Origin: DASUFE01 sp036274675
Lineage (GTDB): Bacteria; Pseudomonadota; Gammaproteobacteria; HTCC5015
DNA length: 6,265 nt
Direction: 5' to 3'
NCBI GenBank assembly: GCA_036274675.1
Contig: DASUFE010000090.1
Coordinates: 1-6,265 of the forward strand
Below, one piece after another: positions 1-6,265 of this stretch (position 1 is its first letter; every line of letters starts with the position of its first letter). The translations under genes were made by a program, and so were the position numbers. The notes under the pieces were generated by a model that worked only from the letters and a program-made list of their open reading frames with translations, had not been told where the DNA came from and searched no databases.

Positions 1-78
1 GAAGGCGGTCTTAAAAGTTTCGCTGATGCGGCCGGTCGTTTGCAGGATCGCCTTTGGAAGCAGATTTTTCCGCCTTAA
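1..78 (+). CDS. Possible C-terminal fragment of an unidentified protein, cut by the left window edge
   Basis: Frame 1 is open from the first base to a TAA at 76-78 and gives 25 residues ending in RLWKQIFPP. The fragment reads like a helical protein tail: alternating hydrophobic and charged residues (LKSFADAAGRLQDRLWKQ) and then Phe-Pro-Pro before the stop. If real, the gene runs rightward and converges on rtcB, with 42 bp between the two stop codons. No family can be named from so short a piece, and an open frame of 78 bases can arise by chance. The call rests on the protein-like composition and on the otherwise unexplained space to the left of rtcB. Confidence 0.35.
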   Translation, partial: EGGLKSFADAAGRLQDRLWKQIFPP

Positions 79-97
79 AAGCACCGTGTTCTCCGTG

Positions 98-122
98 CCT
101 CCGCGAGAGGTCTTTCTTTTTT
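98..122 (+). terminator. Weak hairpin plus T-rich tract, possible terminator of the left-edge gene
   Basis: CCTC (98-101) can pair with GAGG (107-110) around a 5-base loop. The T-rich run TCTTTCTTTTTT follows directly at 111-122 and overlaps the last bases of rtcB. The layout matches a rho-independent terminator for plus-strand transcription, but a 4-bp stem is short, so this is only a weak candidate. Confidence 0.22.
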
Positions 123-1347
123 ATCCTTTTACGCAGACGACCTGTTTTAGGGTGTGGACGATTTCGACGAGATCGGCCTGGGCGGCCATGACGGCGTCGA
201 TATCTTTGTAGGCCATCGGGGTTTCGTCGATCACGTCTTCGTCCTTCCTGCACTCCACACCGCGCGTGGCCTTGATGTGGTCCTCGACGGTGAATTGCTT
301 GCGGGCCTGGGTTCTGGACATGGTGCGTCCTGCGCCGTGGGAGCAGGAGCAGAATGATTCTGCATTGCCCTTGCCGCGAACGATAAAGGATTTGGCGCCC
401 ATGCTGCCCGGGATGATGCCGAGTTCTCCTTTGCGGGCGCGCACGGCGCCCTTGCGGGTTACCCAGATATCGGCGCCGAAATGGTGTTCCTGCGTTACAT
501 AATTGTGGTGGCAGTTGACCGCTTCCTCGGAAACGAGGAGCTTGCGGCCCAACGCTTTTTCCACGGCAGCGATCGTGTTCTCCATCATCAGCGCGCGGTT
601 GGTGCGCGCATAGTCCTGCGCCCAGCCGACCGCGGCGACGTAATCGTCGAAGTGCGCGGCACCTTCGGAAAAATAGGAGAGGTCCCTTTCCGGCAGATGG
701 ATATCGAGCCGCTCCATGTCTTCTTTGGCGAGCTCGATAAAATAGGTGCCGATGCGGTTGCCGATGCCGCGCGAGCCGGAGTGCAGCATCGCCCAGACGT
801 CCTGATTCTCATCGATGCAAAGCTCGATGAAATGGTTGCCGGTGCCGAGCGTGCCGAGGTGACGGTCGGTGTTGACATGGCCGCGGAACAGTCCGGGGTG
901 TTTGTCCTGAACCATTTGTAACCGGGTGTCCGATTCGAGCGCGGCCCAATGTTCGGCGGTCGACCGCGGAATATTGCGCCAGGCGCCGCGATCGTTCGGG
1001 CCTGCGTTATGTGTCCGGCCGTGCGGCACCGCTTTTTCGATCGCCGAGCGCACGGCCGATAAATTATCGGGCAGCTCGCCCGCTTTCATGCTGAGCCGGC
1101 ACGCCATCATGCCGCAGCCGATATCGACGCCTACGGCCGCTGGGATAATCGCGCCGCGGGTCGGAATGACGCTGCCGACGGTCGAGCCGAAACCCATATG
1201 CGCATCCGGCATGATGGCGATGTGGCGGTGGATAAAGGGCAAGCCGGCGCAGTTGCGGATCTGCCGGATCGCTTCTTCTTCCAGCTGCACACCCTCGATC
1301 CAGGCCTTGGCCTCGCCGGTTTCAAAATTCAGAATCTTGTAACCCAT
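121..1347 (-). CDS. rtcB: RNA-splicing ligase RtcB (3'-phosphate/5'-hydroxyl RNA ligase)
   Basis: RtcB joins RNA ends carrying a 2',3'-cyclic phosphate or 3'-phosphate to 5'-OH ends, using GTP and Mn2+ through a guanylated histidine. It acts in RNA repair in the cytoplasm. The 408-aa product has the full family length. Visible motifs are GVDIGCG with metal ligands D75 and C78, LGTGNHFIE with H172, LHSGSRG with H189, NCHHNYVTQE with H281, and CSCSHGAGR with H337, the residue that is guanylated in the family. No key residue is missing. The ATG at 1347 gives a normal N-terminus (MGYKILNFETGEAKAWIEG), although its Shine-Dalgarno is weak. It lies 77 bp downstream of the gene of unknown function. 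Neither RtcA nor archease is next to it in this window. In E. coli rtcB is controlled by RtcR and sigma-54, but I see no sigma-54 -24/-12 element in the 77-bp gap. Confidence 0.97.
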   Translation of the reverse strand: MGYKILNFETGEAKAWIEGVQLEEEAIRQIRNCAGLPFIHRHIAIMPDAHMGFGSTVGSVIPTRGAIIPAAVGVDIGCGMMACRLSMKAGELPDNLSAVRSAIEKAVPHGRTHNAGPNDRGAWRNIPRSTAEHWAALESDTRLQMVQDKHPGLFRGHVNTDRHLGTLGTGNHFIELCIDENQDVWAMLHSGSRGIGNRIGTYFIELAKEDMERLDIHLPERDLSYFSEGAAHFDDYVAAVGWAQDYARTNRALMMENTIAAVEKALGRKLLVSEEAVNCHHNYVTQEHHFGADIWVTRKGAVRARKGELGIIPGSMGAKSFIVRGKGNAESFCSCSHGAGRTMSRTQARKQFTVEDHIKATRGVECRKDEDVIDETPMAYKDIDAVMAAQADLVEIVHTLKQVVCVKG

Positions 1348-1388
1348 AACTCTGCCGGAGCTGTTATTTGAAAGAAGATTTCATTATT

Positions 1389-1405
1389 TTCCGGTCGTTC
1401 CGGAA
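1389..1405 (-). other. Inverted repeat in the gap upstream of rtcB
   Basis: TTCCGG (1389-1394) and CCGGAA (1400-1405) form a perfect 6-bp stem around a 5-base loop. The hairpin lies between the stop of the unknown gene and the rtcB start. On the minus strand it is followed by AATAATGA rather than a U-tract, so it is not a standard intrinsic terminator. It could be an mRNA processing or stability hairpin, or an operator. It could also be chance. Confidence 0.35.
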
Positions 1406-1424
1406 TGCCCGTTGGAATCGCGTT

Positions 1425-2516
1425 TTACGAACCGGGCGACGAGGCTGCGAAATACGATTCGTCGCTCATGTCCGGCCGCAACCGTGAATACTGACCGGTT
1501 TCCGTTTCAAGGATGCCACTGTAGGCCTTTATCAGAACAGCCTCGCCCACTATCCTGGAATTTCCGTGTTCCGCGGTAATGTCTCGCTCAATTCTCCACT
1601 GAAAATCCGCCGGCGTATACCCCATGGACGCAACGTGATCTTTTATTTCGGGAATTTTTACGAGTTCCCTGACGGAATATCTGAGGGCCATCTTGCGGGG
1701 CAGCAATACGGAGAACGATAACGGAATTTCTTCATAAAAAATGTTTTTCATGTCCACGGGCGCCGTATTCATAAAAGCCAGCCGCCAATCGATATCGGCA
1801 TCAGGATAGCGGTGGCGGAATTTTTCGACTACCGCCCCTTTGGGTGGAACCTGGTTTCTGGGGAAGATCAATGCCCAGTCTCTGACTATGTAGCGGTCGG
1901 TTCGTGCGAGTTTTCCCTGAGCCCACGCACTTTCATAAAAAACCAGGTGTATTGGCGCGCGCACAACGGGTCTCTGCGGGTCGTCTCCGCCGAACAGCCT
2001 GCTCAACAGGTTTAGAATATCCTGCCTCTGCCCGATTCCGCAGCCCTGGATATGAATCTCGGTTTGAGCGTCAACAAGGGTGTCGGGCAGGGGATTCAGC
2101 GCTCCTTCCGCAAGGGCTTTTTCCAGGCTGGCGGCTTCGGTTCTGGCGCCATCTTCTACAACCGGTACTGCTATGCCCGTAGTTGAGGAATGAGTGACAA
2201 GATTGATGACGCCCCATGGCAATCCGTTTCCCGGCGGCGATTGCAGGCGGTCGCGCACGGCTTGCAGCGAGCGCGATCCCGTTTCCAGATACCCTGTGTC
2301 GGCTCGCGGATCATACCGGTAATAGTCTTCGGCGGGGGCGTAGAACGGGAGTTTGTCCCCCGTATCCGCGCCCATTATGAAGGTGATGTTTTCGCGCCCG
2401 GTTGTTGCCGCGCCGCCGGCGGTTTCCGCCAGGACAGGGTCCGGACGGAACATTGACAACGACGCGTACAGCAGGACCCGTAGGGCGCCCTTAGTCCATT
2501 TTCGCAAGCGGTTCAT
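1425..2516 (-). CDS. Secreted protein of unknown function, possible caspase-like (clan CD) fold
   Basis: The product is 363 aa from the ATG at 2516. It begins with a Sec signal peptide: basic MNRLRKWTKGALR, then hydrophobic VLLYASLSMF, then a likely cut after VLA (residue 30). A longer frame opens at 2564, but that start has no ribosome site and puts 16 polar residues before the signal. The ATG at 2516 has GGAGG just upstream. Two patches resemble the catalytic strands of caspase-like proteins: WGVINLVTHSS with H109, and TEIHIQGCGIG with C159, 50 residues apart and each at the end of a hydrophobic strand. DUF4347-type proteins share this His-then-GC arrangement. The Gly usually following the His is Ser here. 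The second half (about 190-363) has no motif I recognise. It overlaps the VIT/VWA gene by 26 nt and is likely coupled to it. The gene is well supported; the fold and any activity are inference. Confidence 0.85.
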   Translation of the reverse strand: MNRLRKWTKGALRVLLYASLSMFRPDPVLAETAGGAATTGRENITFIMGADTGDKLPFYAPAEDYYRYDPRADTGYLETGSRSLQAVRDRLQSPPGNGLPWGVINLVTHSSTTGIAVPVVEDGARTEAASLEKALAEGALNPLPDTLVDAQTEIHIQGCGIGQRQDILNLLSRLFGGDDPQRPVVRAPIHLVFYESAWAQGKLARTDRYIVRDWALIFPRNQVPPKGAVVEKFRHRYPDADIDWRLAFMNTAPVDMKNIFYEEIPLSFSVLLPRKMALRYSVRELVKIPEIKDHVASMGYTPADFQWRIERDITAEHGNSRIVGEAVLIKAYSGILETETGQYSRLRPDMSDESYFAASSPGS

Positions 2517-4764
2517 CCGCCTCCGCCAGCTTCGATCCTGTAACAAGACGCTGCAATAGCTCATCGGAAATGTCTGATAATCCTTCGTCCGACAATTTGA
2601 CCGAATACACGCCGAGATTGACGATCACGCTCTTGCCGAGAGCCAGGTATTTTTTCAGCTCCGGAATCCGCTCAAGCAGCAGCCGGCAAGCTTCGCTGCC
2701 GTTCTTGATCGCGATGATCGTATTGTCAACGCCGTGCGCTTCATCGACCCAGATGCCATCCAGGTAATGGAAGGTCTTGCCCTCGATTTGACGCGTTCCC
2801 GCCGGAGCTTGGGATTTCTTCGAGTGCGTGCTCAAGGTGAGCGATGCCATCTCGAAATCCTGGCCGCCGCCAACTGCGAGATTGGACACGCCCTGGGGCA
2901 GCGGCGATGGCTGTTTGACCGGTTCGGGTGGCGCGCCCGGGTTGCGGATCACGTGGTCCACCGCAATAAACGACGTATAGTCGGTCAGCAGATTATAGGT
3001 GAGCCCGAGCCTGGTGATTTCCTCTTTCAGGGAAGAGCCATTGAGAACTTCATCGTAGTCGCTCAGCAGCTTGATGCGCTGCCTGGCCCACAGGTAGCGC
3101 AACCCGCTATTGGTGCTCCGGGGTTTTGCAGAATTGACCGGTATCGACTGCTGGTAAACGCTGTTACCGGAGAATCCGCTGATACGAATGTCGCCTGCGG
3201 GCGTGCCCCGCCATTTTCCGATAACCGTTACCGGCCGCTCGGCCAGTATGTCCGGCACACTTTCGGGCTGAACATCGTAGGTCGAAAAACCCTGGTAAGC
3301 GATGCTGATGCCGGTCAGTACCGGGGATTCGATGTACTTGCGGAAGAGATCCGCCTTTTTTTTGCCTTCCGATGCGTTCAGGACGATAAAGGGTTCACCC
3401 TGGCCTGCCAGGGCCATGCCTTCGATCAAGTGCCGGTTGACACTGCTGCCGATGCCGAAGGGGAAGAAGTTCGAGTGATTAAGGTTGGTCTCGATCAGTT
3501 CGAAGGACTCATTTTCGATGCCGACGAAACCATCCGTGACGATGACGATGGAACGCGCGATACCTTCCTGTCGCGGCAGCGCAAGCGCACGTTTCAGTGC
3601 CGGCAGCAATTCGGTGCCGCCGCTGCCTTGCTGCGCGTCGATAAAGGCTGTCGCCTGGTCGATGTTTTCCCCGGTGGCGGGAAGTGATTTTTTCGACCAA
3701 AGCGCGGAGGTTCCGGCGAACAGCAATACATTGAATGTGTCGGTGGGGCGCAGACCTGAAATCAGATCCTTTAACAGTTGTTTCGAAACATCCAGCGGGA
3801 AACCGTTCATGGATCCGGAAACATCCACGATAAATATGTAATCACGGGGCGGAATATCGCTCAGCGCAGGACGTTCCGGCGGCTGCATGATCAACAGGAA
3901 AAAGTTCTCGCCTTCGCCTTGATACAGCAGCAGGCCGGTTTGAATTTTGCCGCCGGCGAGCTGGTATCTCAGCACGTAATCGCGGTTGCCGCCGTTTGTT
4001 TCCGCGCGATCAAGGATTGCCCGTGCCTCCGCCTTGCCCGAGAAGGCGGTGTTGATCTTGTGCGAAGGGCTGCTCAGGGCCTGGATCGGTATCGCGGTCG
4101 AGATATTCACCTTTATATCGAACGAACTGGACGGTGCGGAACCTTTCTTGAGATATGGATTGCTTATCCAGGATTCCTTTTCATCCTTGCTGTTCGAATA
4201 GCGGGGGCCGGCCACTGTGGGATAAACGAATTCGTAAATTTTATTGGCCGGCGTAAGCAATTCCGTATAGCTCAATTCAACCATGATATTGTCGCCTGGC
4301 ATGATATTGGCGACGTTCATCTGGAATACGTTCGGCCTGTGCTGTTCGAGCAGGGAAGCGGTCTTGCCCGCTTCTTTGGCCTGCTCGTATTCCGCGCGAG
4401 CCTGTTGTTTTTCCCTGATCTTCGCAATGAGCACGCGCTGCCCGATGGTCATTTTCATCGCGTATACGGCCGCCTGCGTTGAACCGGGAAATACATAAAT
4501 GGCTTCGATGGGCCGGCTGCCGCTGTTTTTATAGGTCTGCGTCACGCGGACGTCGGCGATCACGCCCGAGATGTTCACGTTCACATCGGTGGACAATAAA
4601 GGCATGCTGTCCACTTCCGGATCGTCGCTGATAACCTGGAAATAGGGGGATTGTGTTTTGCCGGTTAATTCGTCCTCTTCTTCGGTACCAGACCATTGAG
4701 CCGGCGATTGTGTCGGCAGTGTCAAAGCGATTAAAGCCAGCAGCCTGAAGAAATCCTTGTTCAT
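2491..4764 (-). CDS. Secreted VIT and von Willebrand factor A domain protein
   Basis: The product is 757 aa and resembles the inter-alpha-trypsin-inhibitor heavy-chain type found in many bacteria. It has a Sec signal peptide (MNKDFFRLLALIALTLP, likely cut after SPA at residue 22) and a VIT domain at about 40-185 (NVNISGVIADVRVTQTYKN, EAIYVFP, then NVFQMNVANIMPGD). The VWA domain at about 306-465 has a complete metal-ion-dependent adhesion site: D314, S316 and S318 in DVSGSM, T374 in GGTEL and D411 in VTDG. After it come LLTDYTSFIAVD (592-603), a proline-rich linker (609-623) and a C-terminal module with GKTFHYLDGIWVD. VWA domains with this site bind protein ligands through a divalent metal. 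No membrane helix or sortase signal is seen at the C-terminus (EADEPLAKMD), so it is probably periplasmic or released. The start has AGGGGG 4 bases upstream (4769-4774). Ligand and role are unknown. Confidence 0.93.
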   Translation of the reverse strand: MNKDFFRLLALIALTLPTQSPAQWSGTEEEDELTGKTQSPYFQVISDDPEVDSMPLLSTDVNVNISGVIADVRVTQTYKNSGSRPIEAIYVFPGSTQAAVYAMKMTIGQRVLIAKIREKQQARAEYEQAKEAGKTASLLEQHRPNVFQMNVANIMPGDNIMVELSYTELLTPANKIYEFVYPTVAGPRYSNSKDEKESWISNPYLKKGSAPSSSFDIKVNISTAIPIQALSSPSHKINTAFSGKAEARAILDRAETNGGNRDYVLRYQLAGGKIQTGLLLYQGEGENFFLLIMQPPERPALSDIPPRDYIFIVDVSGSMNGFPLDVSKQLLKDLISGLRPTDTFNVLLFAGTSALWSKKSLPATGENIDQATAFIDAQQGSGGTELLPALKRALALPRQEGIARSIVIVTDGFVGIENESFELIETNLNHSNFFPFGIGSSVNRHLIEGMALAGQGEPFIVLNASEGKKKADLFRKYIESPVLTGISIAYQGFSTYDVQPESVPDILAERPVTVIGKWRGTPAGDIRISGFSGNSVYQQSIPVNSAKPRSTNSGLRYLWARQRIKLLSDYDEVLNGSSLKEEITRLGLTYNLLTDYTSFIAVDHVIRNPGAPPEPVKQPSPLPQGVSNLAVGGGQDFEMASLTLSTHSKKSQAPAGTRQIEGKTFHYLDGIWVDEAHGVDNTIIAIKNGSEACRLLLERIPELKKYLALGKSVIVNLGVYSVKLSDEGLSDISDELLQRLVTGSKLAEADEPLAKMD
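2520..2524 (-). promoter_or_regulatory. Shine-Dalgarno that decides the start of the unknown secreted protein
   Basis: On the minus strand GGAGG lies 3 bases before the ATG at 2516-2514, inside the last codons of the VIT/VWA gene. The alternative ATG at 2564 has no comparable site. The spacing is a little short, but the GG doublets could also pair one step closer. Its position within the upstream reading frame is typical of translational coupling. Confidence 0.6.
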
Positions 4765-4865
4765 ATAGCCCCCTTTAGGATTTTGAAAATTAACCCGTTT
4801 TCGCCCCTCGGAATTTTGTTCAATCTTAACAGTATGCGAGCCGAGCCTCGTAAGCCAGGCGCTTA
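4765..4865 (-). promoter_or_regulatory. Spacer between plsY and the VIT/VWA gene, possible promoter
   Basis: This 101-bp gap is the natural place for a promoter of the VIT/VWA pair. On the minus strand it is AT-rich in its middle and contains TTGAAC (a -35-like hexamer) and TAAGAT (a -10-like hexamer). They are not in the right order or spacing to make one convincing sigma-70 promoter. The GC-rich segment at about 4841-4863 gives only 4-bp stems and has no U-tract, so I see no clear plsY terminator. Read-through from plsY is therefore possible. Confidence 0.25.
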
Positions 4866-5486
4866 TTATTTTTTTCCGATCCTGGGTTCAGTGCCGTTGA
4901 GTAGTCTTTGAATGTTGGCGCGGTGACGCCACCAGATCAGTACACTCATGAACAAAATCCATCCGAAGATGCTGATGGAACCCAACCACCACCAGGTATA
5001 AAACGGCGCCAGCGCGAAAGCGGTGAGGGCGGAGAGCGAGGAGATCCGGAAGATAAAGGCCATCAAGAGCCAGGTTGCGCCGGTGAACACGAAGATCGGC
5101 CAGGCGATGCCGAGCAGCACGCCGTAGGCGGTGGCGACGCCCTTGCCGCCCTTGAAACCGAAATACAGCGGATACAGATGGCCGAGGAAAGCGCCGATGC
5201 CGGCCGCGGCCGGCAACCACGCAGGCCCCGCGCCCGCTTGCTGCAGATACAGTTTCGCCAGCAAAACCGGCAGCAATCCTTTCGCCGCATCCCCGAGCAG
5301 TGTAATAATGGCCGCCGTTTTACTGCCGGTGCGCAGCACGTTGGTGGCGCCGGGTGAACCGGAGCCGTGCGTGCGCGGATCGGGCAGGCCCATCAGCCGG
5401 CAGGTGATGATCGCGGTCGAAATCGAGCCGAACAGATAGCCGAGCAGCAGTGCGCCGGAAAGATATGCAAATGTCGTGGATATCAT
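4866..5486 (-). CDS. plsY: Glycerol-3-phosphate acyltransferase PlsY
   Basis: PlsY is an inner-membrane enzyme that transfers an acyl group from acyl-phosphate (made by PlsX) to glycerol-3-phosphate, the first step of phospholipid synthesis. The 206-aa product is normal length. The first motif is GSGSPGATNVLR (41-52), the second is GFKGGKGVAT (110-119), and the third is HRANIQRLLNGTE (188-200). All are recognisable. Several strongly hydrophobic segments (about 7-28, 55-76, 120-145, 150-187) fit a polytopic membrane protein. The first motif has Ser where E. coli has Asn (GSGNPGATN). The ATG at 5486 places the first helix as in E. coli, though the nearest purine-rich site (AGAGG) is about 15 bases away and weak. 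It is divergent from bioH and separated from it by a 114-bp spacer. Confidence 0.97.
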   Translation of the reverse strand: MISTTFAYLSGALLLGYLFGSISTAIITCRLMGLPDPRTHGSGSPGATNVLRTGSKTAAIITLLGDAAKGLLPVLLAKLYLQQAGAGPAWLPAAAGIGAFLGHLYPLYFGFKGGKGVATAYGVLLGIAWPIFVFTGATWLLMAFIFRISSLSALTAFALAPFYTWWWLGSISIFGWILFMSVLIWWRHRANIQRLLNGTEPRIGKK

Positions 5487-5600
5487 GGAATTGAAAGGGC
5501 CTCTAATGAGTCATTCCCGCGCAGGCGGGAATCCATGGTTTTTATTTTACTGGATGCCGGGTCAAGCCCGGCATGACGGGCCTTCCGGTAAAGTGGTCTG
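5487..5600. promoter_or_regulatory. Divergent plsY/bioH intergenic region
   Basis: Both divergent genes must be transcribed from this 114-bp spacer or from inside each other. Most of it is the hairpin repeat, leaving 23 bp on each side. On the minus strand the repeat contains TTGACC (-35-like) and TAAAAT (-10-like), but only 10 bases apart, so no standard sigma-70 promoter can be assigned. TAAAGT at about 5590 could be a -10 for bioH, but it is too close to the start and has no matching -35. Confidence 0.3.
5510..5577. repeat. Two-hairpin REP-like element in the plsY-bioH spacer
   Basis: A 68-bp element is bounded by GTCAT (5510-5514) and ATGAC (5573-5577). Its left unit (5510-5535) contains ATTCCCGC, loop GCAG, GCGGGAAT (5513-5532), an 8-bp perfect stem. 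Its right unit (5551-5577) contains ATGCCGGG, loop TCAAG, CCCGGCAT (5554-5574), also 8 bp. The inner ends ATCCA (5531-5535) and TGGAT (5551-5555) are complementary, so the two units lie as inverted copies of one format around a 15-base AT-rich core. Dispersed palindromes of the ATTCCC...GGGAAT type are common in proteobacterial intergenic regions (the Neisseria dRS3 repeat is similar). I see no second copy in this window. Confidence 0.75.
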
Positions 5601-6265
5601 ATGTTAACACCGAAGCTTACAGAGACAAAGGTGAAGCCGGATAAAACGAATCTCGTGCTCACTCACGGCTGGGGCATGAATTCCCAGGTCTGGGATCTGG
5701 CGCTGCCGTCGTTAAAGGCGGCCTTCGAGGTGCAGGCGCTCGATCTGCCCGGCCACGGGCGTAACGCGGGGCAGGCTCCCGGCGTCACGCTGGAGGAGTG
5801 GGCTTATGCCTTGCTCGCGCAGGCGAATTCGCCTGCGGTTTGGGCCGGCTGGTCGCTGGGCGGATTGGTCGCGCTGGCGGCGGCGCGCAAGTCGCCGGAA
5901 AAAATCCGCGCCCTGGTGCTGGTCGCGAGTACGCCCAAATTCGTACAAGGCCCGGACTGGCCGCACGCCATCACGCCTGAATTGCTGTACAAATTCGAGG
6001 AGAACCTGCGCAGCGATTATCACCGGTTGCTGGAGGATTTCATCGTACTGCAGTCGATGGGCGCCTCGAAGCTGCGCGAAGAGGCGCGGCTGTTGCGCGG
6101 ATATTTAAAGGAAGGGGGCGAGCCCGCGCCGGAAGCCTTGAGTCTGGGCCTCAAGTTTCTTTTGCAAACGGATCTGCGCGCGGCCTTGCGCGAGCTGCGT
6201 TGTCCCTGTCTGGTGCTGCTCGGCGACCGGGACAAGCTGGTGCCCTCGGCGCTGGCCGAGGTGTT
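5601..6265 (+). CDS. bioH: Pimeloyl-ACP methyl ester esterase BioH, 3' end beyond the window
   Basis: BioH is a cytoplasmic alpha/beta hydrolase. It removes the methyl ester from pimeloyl-ACP methyl ester and so ends the BioC-BioH route to the pimelate part of biotin. The frame is open from the ATG at 5601 to the last base, giving 221 residues of a usual 250-260. Visible features are THGWGMNSQVW (21-31, oxyanion region), LDLPGHG (47-53), the nucleophile elbow GWSLGG with S85, the lid-region stretch LEDFIVLQSMG (144-154) typical of BioH, and GDRDKLVP with D211 as the likely catalytic Asp. The catalytic His should lie just past the edge. HG is at residues 22-23, against about 20-21 in E. coli, which supports this start. 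There is no clear Shine-Dalgarno. Other biotin genes, if linked, would lie to the right. Confidence 0.93.
   Translation, partial: MLTPKLTETKVKPDKTNLVLTHGWGMNSQVWDLALPSLKAAFEVQALDLPGHGRNAGQAPGVTLEEWAYALLAQANSPAVWAGWSLGGLVALAAARKSPEKIRALVLVASTPKFVQGPDWPHAITPELLYKFEENLRSDYHRLLEDFIVLQSMGASKLREEARLLRGYLKEGGEPAPEALSLGLKFLLQTDLRAALRELRCPCLVLLGDRDKLVPSALAEV

Noticed and set aside
11..253. An 80-codon minus-strand open frame overlapping the rtcB 3' end
   Set aside because: It runs in another frame over the end of rtcB. Its translation is almost all Arg, Lys and Gly, and it has no ribosome site.
481..921. A 146-codon plus-strand open frame opposite rtcB
   Set aside because: It is antisense to the most conserved part of rtcB, including several metal-ligand codons, and has no recognisable motif.
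3670..3684. LPATG pentapeptide (residues 361-365 of the VIT/VWA protein) matching a sortase motif
   Set aside because: It lies inside the VWA domain and is followed by ENIDQATAF, not by a hydrophobic segment and basic tail, so it cannot be a sorting signal.
2734..3687. A 317-codon plus-strand open frame opposite the VIT/VWA gene
   Set aside because: It lies wholly antisense to a gene with clear VWA motifs. Its translation is rich in Arg and Asp and shows no domain. It is explained by codon bias on the other strand.
3778..4482. A 234-codon plus-strand open frame opposite the VIT domain
   Set aside because: It is antisense to a well-supported domain, has low-complexity composition, and has no ribosome site or family resemblance.
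5513..5548. Hairpin followed by a T-rich run, resembling a plus-strand terminator
   Set aside because: No plus-strand gene lies upstream for it to terminate, and six bases separate the stem from the T run. It is better read as part of the paired repeat.
5712..6023. A 103-codon minus-strand open frame opposite bioH
   Set aside because: It is antisense to the BioH nucleophile elbow and lid region. Its composition is Arg-rich and it has no motif.

Overview
The window looks like a chromosomal stretch from a Gammaproteobacterium. BioH and PlsY resemble their E. coli counterparts across the readable motifs. The RtcB-type protein is 408 aa long, with D75, C78, H281 and H337 at the same residue numbers as in E. 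coli RtcB. Base composition is moderately GC-rich. I cannot name the genus.

Layout, left to right. Positions 1-78 hold what may be the 3' end of a plus-strand gene that enters from the left and converges on rtcB. Four minus-strand genes follow: rtcB (121-1347), a secreted protein of unknown function with a possible caspase-like His/Cys pair (1425-2516), a large secreted VIT/VWA protein (2491-4764) and plsY (4866-5486). A 114-bp divergent spacer (5487-5600) carries a two-hairpin repeat element. bioH (5601 onward) reads to the right and is cut by the window edge.

Transcription of the minus-strand block runs from plsY toward rtcB. The VIT/VWA gene and the following gene overlap by 26 nt, and a Shine-Dalgarno sequence sits just upstream of the internal start. 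They are therefore almost certainly co-transcribed and probably translationally coupled. Both products carry Sec signal peptides, so they likely act together outside the cytoplasm. The VIT/VWA protein would be a metal-dependent binding or adhesion module. Its partner may be a peptidase-like protein.

Three genes are housekeeping: RNA ligation (rtcB), phospholipid synthesis (plsY) and biotin synthesis (bioH). The VIT/VWA pair is the accessory and least understood part of the window. No rRNA, tRNA, CRISPR array, transposase or phage gene is visible.
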